From Gnetum montanum (taxonomy: Eukaryota > Streptophyta > Gnetopsida > Gnetales > Gnetaceae): a stretch of DNA of 64,000 nucleotides. The stretch covers positions 375,619 to 439,618 of the forward strand of contig MNCI01000851.1 of the NCBI GenBank assembly GCA_015680685.1, given 5' to 3'. The number at the start of each line of letters is the position of its first letter. The first letter of the stretch is position 1. The notes under the pieces were generated by a model. The model saw only the letters and a program-made list of their open reading frames with translations. It was not told the origin of the DNA and did not search any database. This document shows, piece after piece, positions 59,946 through 64,000 of the stretch. A program made the position numbers and the translations under genes.

Positions 59946-60840
59946 GTCCCTGGCAATGGTGCCAATGATGAGCAGCAAGGTACCCCTACATCCAACATAT
60001 GAATCACAAGCATTCATGTGCGATCCAATCAAATTTCACAAACCTTAAATTCTTAAGTACATTCATTCTAAGATGTGAAATCTAATTGTGACAATCGTTG
60101 TCTTCTCGACTATACTTGTGGAACTTAATTGTATGGTTAAGTATAATTGAGGCACATCATTTTCATTATTTTATATTTTATTTGTCTACGATTAATAACA
60201 GGTTGAAACTTGATTTATGAAATAATTAATTAATGTAATTGTTGATCAATAACTAACTATCCTAACATAAGTATCCTATCCCACTTCTTATGCACATCCT
60301 AAACACGTATAATGTTGCTAGGTTATCAAACATTAAGCATTGCTAGGATCACCAAGAGTCATATGCACAGTTAGAGTGGTACTTATGTGCTTAATTAACT
60401 TCTATTTAATTAAACTAGCTTACTTTAGCTTAATTACTTGGGAGCATTAAAGGAAATTTTATAAACATTAAATGAATAAATAAAATATTTAAACTAGCTA
60501 AGGTGCTACAAGGTTTGATCAAAAAGCTCATCTTTATTGCTGCACACATCGCCATGCTCAGGTACAATAGTGCTCAAATAAAGATCCATACACTTAATGA
60601 CTCCTACTATGGGAACTTTAAAAAAAATTCTAACTCTGGAGAAAATAAATTGTAAGAGATATTCTATGCTATAACAAAAACTATATGGAAACCATGTGCC
60701 CAAGTGCTATATTTATAAGCTAGCACATACCCCAAAATATCAAATATTTGACATCGCATCTTGGGGCCTGATATCGAATACCTAACATTGTAACTTTGAT
60801 ATCGTATATCCAATATCGGAGCACTACAAAATATGATTCA
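59946..60840 (-). repeat. Athila-like LTR with primer-binding site
   Basis: On the minus strand the LTR runs from 60840 (TGAATCATATTTTGTAGTGC) to 59966 (CTGCTCATCA), then the primer-binding site TTGGCACCATTGCCAGGGAC (59965-59946) leads into the gag at 59760. GATATC-like units lie at about 60830-60735, and the TATA region TATAAATA at about 60718-60711. The start matches the LTR start at 9877. The DNA just upstream (60841 on) is gag of another copy and contains no polypurine tract, so this LTR entered that gag. Confidence 0.8.
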
Positions 60841-62640
60841 TTAGTATCCATAAGGATTAGGTTGTCCATATGGGTACTGTTGATGTGGTAGTCGCATGGC
60901 CCATGATTGATGCTATTGTCACTATTGATAATATTTCTCCTACAATTACGGTAAAGGTCCACTAGGATAATACATTGGTTGAAGATTTTGGTAGTAGCTA
61001 CCTTGAGAATAAGGTAACCATTTGGGCATTTATTTTTAAAAAAATTTGGGGTTAAGTGTGTATGCCCTTGTTTCTTACAAATGTGCTATAACTGAACAAC
61101 ATCCCTTAGGATGTTCATACTAACACATAGTACAACCTTCTTCGTCTGTAGAGCTAGTATCTGAGACCTTAACTATTGAAGCAATTTTTCTTATTGATGG
61201 ATCCCTATTATACTCTTTAGCTGATTCTCTTTTTCTAAGTTCACCACCTTCTTTTGTTAGTTGATCCATTAGTCTTTGAATACAATGGATGGTCAGTTCT
61301 GATAATCTTCCTTAGGCATAAACCCCAAGGGTCTCTTTGGTTTTACTTCTTAGCCCATCTACGATGTGCCTATGCTATTCCTTTAATGAAAATCCATGGC
61401 CTGGGCATCTATGTAATAGTGAATAATATCTGCCCAGTGCTACATTAAGGGTTTTGTGAGTCGCTTATTTCCAATTTTGGATTTTTTTTTCTTAAATTTG
61501 ACACTCATGCATAGGTCTGATATTTATCATTAAAGATTTCAAGCATGGTACTCTAGCATCTAATGGATTTAGGTTCTAGTGACCTATACCAGCCTTATGC
61601 TTCCTTCACAAGTGTTCTAGGAAGTAGCTTTAATTTCTACCAATCACTCTCTATGTTTTCAAGGGCACAGGCATTGTGGAATGCTTGAAGGTGATGTTGG
61701 AGATCAACCTTGTAACCACCTTCAAATTGTGGTATATTGTTCATATCTAGTTATTTGATTTGGCTATCTCTCACATGCATAGTCAATATGTAGACAGCTT
61801 CCTAAATATTGATCATGCTTTGGGTTGCCATAAGGGATTCATTATTGTGATTGGGTTCATATGCTTTGTTGTAGTCGTGTCCCCTTCTATGCTCGTATCT
61901 CTCTTGATCCTCTTTTCTGTCTCTTCTTCTCCTTCTTTCATGCTCTTCATCTTTTGAATCAGAGTACCATGAATATCTATCATGATGATCATGAGCTCAC
62001 CTTTCTTTCCTATCAAACTCCCTATACTTATGTCTTCTCTTGTTAAATTCCTCTAACCATCATGATGAGGAAAATGAGGTGGCAGGAGAATGGTGTCAAC
62101 TAGTTCTCCTTTCATGACTCTTGTGAATTTCTCTCTAAGATTTAGTAGGATCCCTTGGCCTAGAGTCCCACTTGTATATTGAGTTAGTAGCCTCCCCCTT
62201 GTGTGTCTCTACCAGAGTAGAATGAAGTTGGGCTTTGACAAGTTCCTCTAGTCCAATGACAGGTGTCTTTGAATAACCCTCATGGTTTTGGTGGAGTTGT
62301 TCTGAAATGAATTGATTAGCATCAAGTTCTTCTATGATAATAGAAGTGTTAGTTTGCTTTCTTTTGTTGTGTATATGTTTGATCTCCATGGCAGCATCTC
62401 TTCTCATCTGCTCCTTTGTGGATTCATAGGGTTTGGTCATGTGTTGAGTTACATGATACCCTTCTTGAATCTAGTCCAAATGCATTTTTTAGGGTAGTTT
62501 TTAGCATGTTCAGTGCATGTTCTAGAGGCAAGACTATGTTTCCTTGTATGTCTCTCCACCTCATTTGCTTGTCCTAATGGAAGATGAAAGTAAAGTCTGA
62601 ATGGTATAGATTAGTGTGAGCATAAGTGATTCATGTTTAC
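60841..62640 (-). pseudogene. Athila gag remnant interrupted by the adjacent LTR
   Basis: Minus strand. The open frame 62440-62135 (EQLHQNHEGYSKTPVIGLEE) matches the gag at 52502. The capsid region lies near 61750-61500, the cysteine cluster near 61130, and the Tyr/Pro/Gln tail (QQYPYGQPNPYG) at about 60890-60850, where the LTR at 60840 cuts it. Protease and the rest are absent. Confidence 0.7.
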
Positions 62641-62851
62641 ATTGGTATCCCCCATTCATCTTCATCAATAATTCTATCACTACTTCTTCTTGTCTCCTTA
62701 ACAAGTGATAGTTAATCATTATGTGAAGTAATATTATAGTTTTAGATTGTTTATGTTAAAAGTGTGCTTTACTTATAATTGTTAAATTTAACTTAAAGTT
62801 TCAAATACACTGACCTTTGAAAAATTAATTACTTAGCATAACATTGAATTA

Positions 62852-63228
62852 TCCTCGGCAATGGTGCCAATGATGAGCGGTGGAGTATAAAACTAAGTGT
62901 TGCTACAATGACAAAAAGTAATCTCAATCTATATTTTTGGTCATGCAATGCATCTAAGTACATCACATTTGAATAAAGACTTTGATCAATCACTTAACAT
63001 CACACTACAGGCACACACTACTAAGTACTGAAAGCTAAAATCATGAAAACAAACTAAAAGAGTTCTACTACTTTGTTATCAAATATATTGCAGATCTGTG
63101 CACCTAAGTGTTGCTTTTATAGGTTGGCACGAACCCCACGATATTGTTTATACGATAACATATCATGAAATACGATAACGTATCTATGACATCTTAGATA
63201 CAATATCGTAACTATGATATTGTTATGG
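62852..63228 (-). repeat. Athila-like LTR with internal deletion, plus primer-binding site
   Basis: Minus strand. The primer-binding site TTGGCACCATTGCCGAGGA (62870-62852) follows an LTR ending CGCTCATCA at 62871. GATATTG and GATAACG units lie at about 63225-63135, TATAAAAG at about 63123. The LTR is only about 355 bases, against about 850 in its relatives: it runs from the TTAAGTGATTGATCAAAG region almost directly to the end, so about 490 bases are missing from the R/U5 side. Confidence 0.7.
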
Positions 63229-63375
63229 TGAAATTTTTTACTTTATCAAGAGACAAGCAGAGGCCAATATGCAATATAATTTGATAATCAAATTTCTAAC
63301 AGCTAATGGTTTCTACTCTATTCCAAAGAATGAACTACATCAAGCCAAGAATCTAACCCTTTTAACTATCATCCT

Positions 63376-64000
63376 TTAACTAGTTTGTAGACTTACCAAA
63401 AATACATCCTTTAATAAATACCTACTCCGGTTGTAGCCAGAGAAGCCATCCATGAAGGATAGCAGGTCATGACCAGCCGAAGTGTCAATGAGTTGATCAA
63501 TGCTTGGAAGTGGCAAATCATCTTTGATTGTCGTCTTGTTCAGATCCTGGAAGTCTATGCAGATTTGTATTCCTCTTGTTTTCTTGGAAACTACGATGAT
63601 GTTGGATACCCATTCTGAATAATCAACTGCACAGATGAAATCGGCTTGGTATAGCTTGGTGATTTCATCCCTCATGGCTAGTGCAACTTCTGGTTTGACT
63701 TTGCAAGTCTTCTGCTTGATTGCCTTCACATGTGGGTCTAGGATAATGTTATGTTGTATCAGTCGTGGATCTAGACCTAGCATGTATGACCATGTGAAGA
63801 CTTTGATGTTGTCTTGTAGAATCTTGGCTACATTTTCATGTGTCTATGCATCTAGGAGGGAGCTAAGTTTTAGAGTTTTCACTTCCCCCTTGGACATGGT
63901 CACAGACGTCTCAATGAGAGGGTCCTTGGTTACATCCTCGGCCTCTAAGTCTAGGGTTTAGACTAGATGCTCGGGCTAGTTTAGGGATGCTTATAAAGAT
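63376..64000 (-). pseudogene. Ty3/gypsy Tat-lineage RT remnant
   Basis: Minus strand, entering from beyond the window edge. A pre-RT segment with LEAEDVTKDPLIETS leads to HNIILDPHVKAIKQKTCKVK, then RDEITKLYQADFICAVDYSE, WVSNIIVVSKKTRGIQICID and FMDGFSGYN. The frame 63783-63376 is open for 135 codons, the longest clean RT stretch in the window, and breaks off after FSGYN, before the catalytic box. It parallels 20697-20100 closely in order and wording. Confidence 0.8.

Noticed and set aside
1-64000. CRISPR arrays, tRNA or rRNA genes, bacterial-type operons
   Set aside because: No regular spacer-repeat structure, tRNA fold or rRNA signature was seen; all regular repeats are LTRs, tandem duplications or promoter-type palindromes.

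Overview
The window looks like nuclear DNA from a seed plant with a large, retrotransposon-rich genome. A gymnosperm is my guess from the age and density of the decayed elements, but nothing in the sequence proves it. The evidence for a plant is plant Ty3/gypsy elements of the Athila and Tat lineages with a degenerate tRNA-Asp primer-binding site, Ty1/copia elements with a tRNA-iMet primer-binding site, a LINE ORF1 remnant, a BAHD acyltransferase with the family's conserved intron, and a RID2/BUD23 rRNA methyltransferase gene with plant-like exons. The DNA is AT-rich. Almost every coding stretch is broken by stops and frameshifts. No rRNA, tRNA or CRISPR array was recognised. There is one 217-base N gap (25745-25961) and one single N (12213).

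Layout. 1-1528 is AT-rich DNA without a recognisable gene. 1534-10741 is a full-length Athila-like LTR element with a 5-bp target duplication; it has gag and an env-position ORF but no pol. 10742-13290 is AT-rich and holds a LINE ORF1 remnant (minus). 13292-18012 is a degenerate Ty1/copia element (plus). 18286-18546 is a foreign-looking open frame with a membrane segment. 18530-20700 is Tat-type pol (minus), followed by a diverged ~185-bp tandem array (21420-22725) and a copia gag remnant (minus, to ~23700). 24300-28700 looks like low-copy DNA and contains three phase-consistent exons of an unidentified minus-strand gene. 29267-30877 is a truncated copia gag between inverted LTR copies.

31029-34210 is the most informative host region. 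On the minus strand a BAHD acyltransferase 5' part (two exons, frameshifted, 3' part missing) is followed by the 3' exons of a RID2/BUD23 pseudogene that keeps its introns but carries stops, frameshifts and a lost splice acceptor. 34640-35409 is a direct repeat. 35411-41400 holds an Athila pol remnant (minus) broken by a plus-strand Athila LTR and gag. 41430-43500 has no recognisable gene. 43515-45465 is Tat pol (plus). 46140-50690 is a pol-less Sirevirus-like copia remnant. 50805-63230 is a stack of Athila copies in both orientations, some inserted in the gag of others. 63376-64000 is a third Tat pol copy (minus).

The genes do not form a working pathway. The window is a record of nested retrotransposition into a sparse host region whose own genes have decayed. 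The most unusual signals are arrays of short palindromes in two unrelated LTR families (GATATC-type and AGAYRTCT-type), the 185-bp array beside Tat pol, and the linked host pseudogenes.
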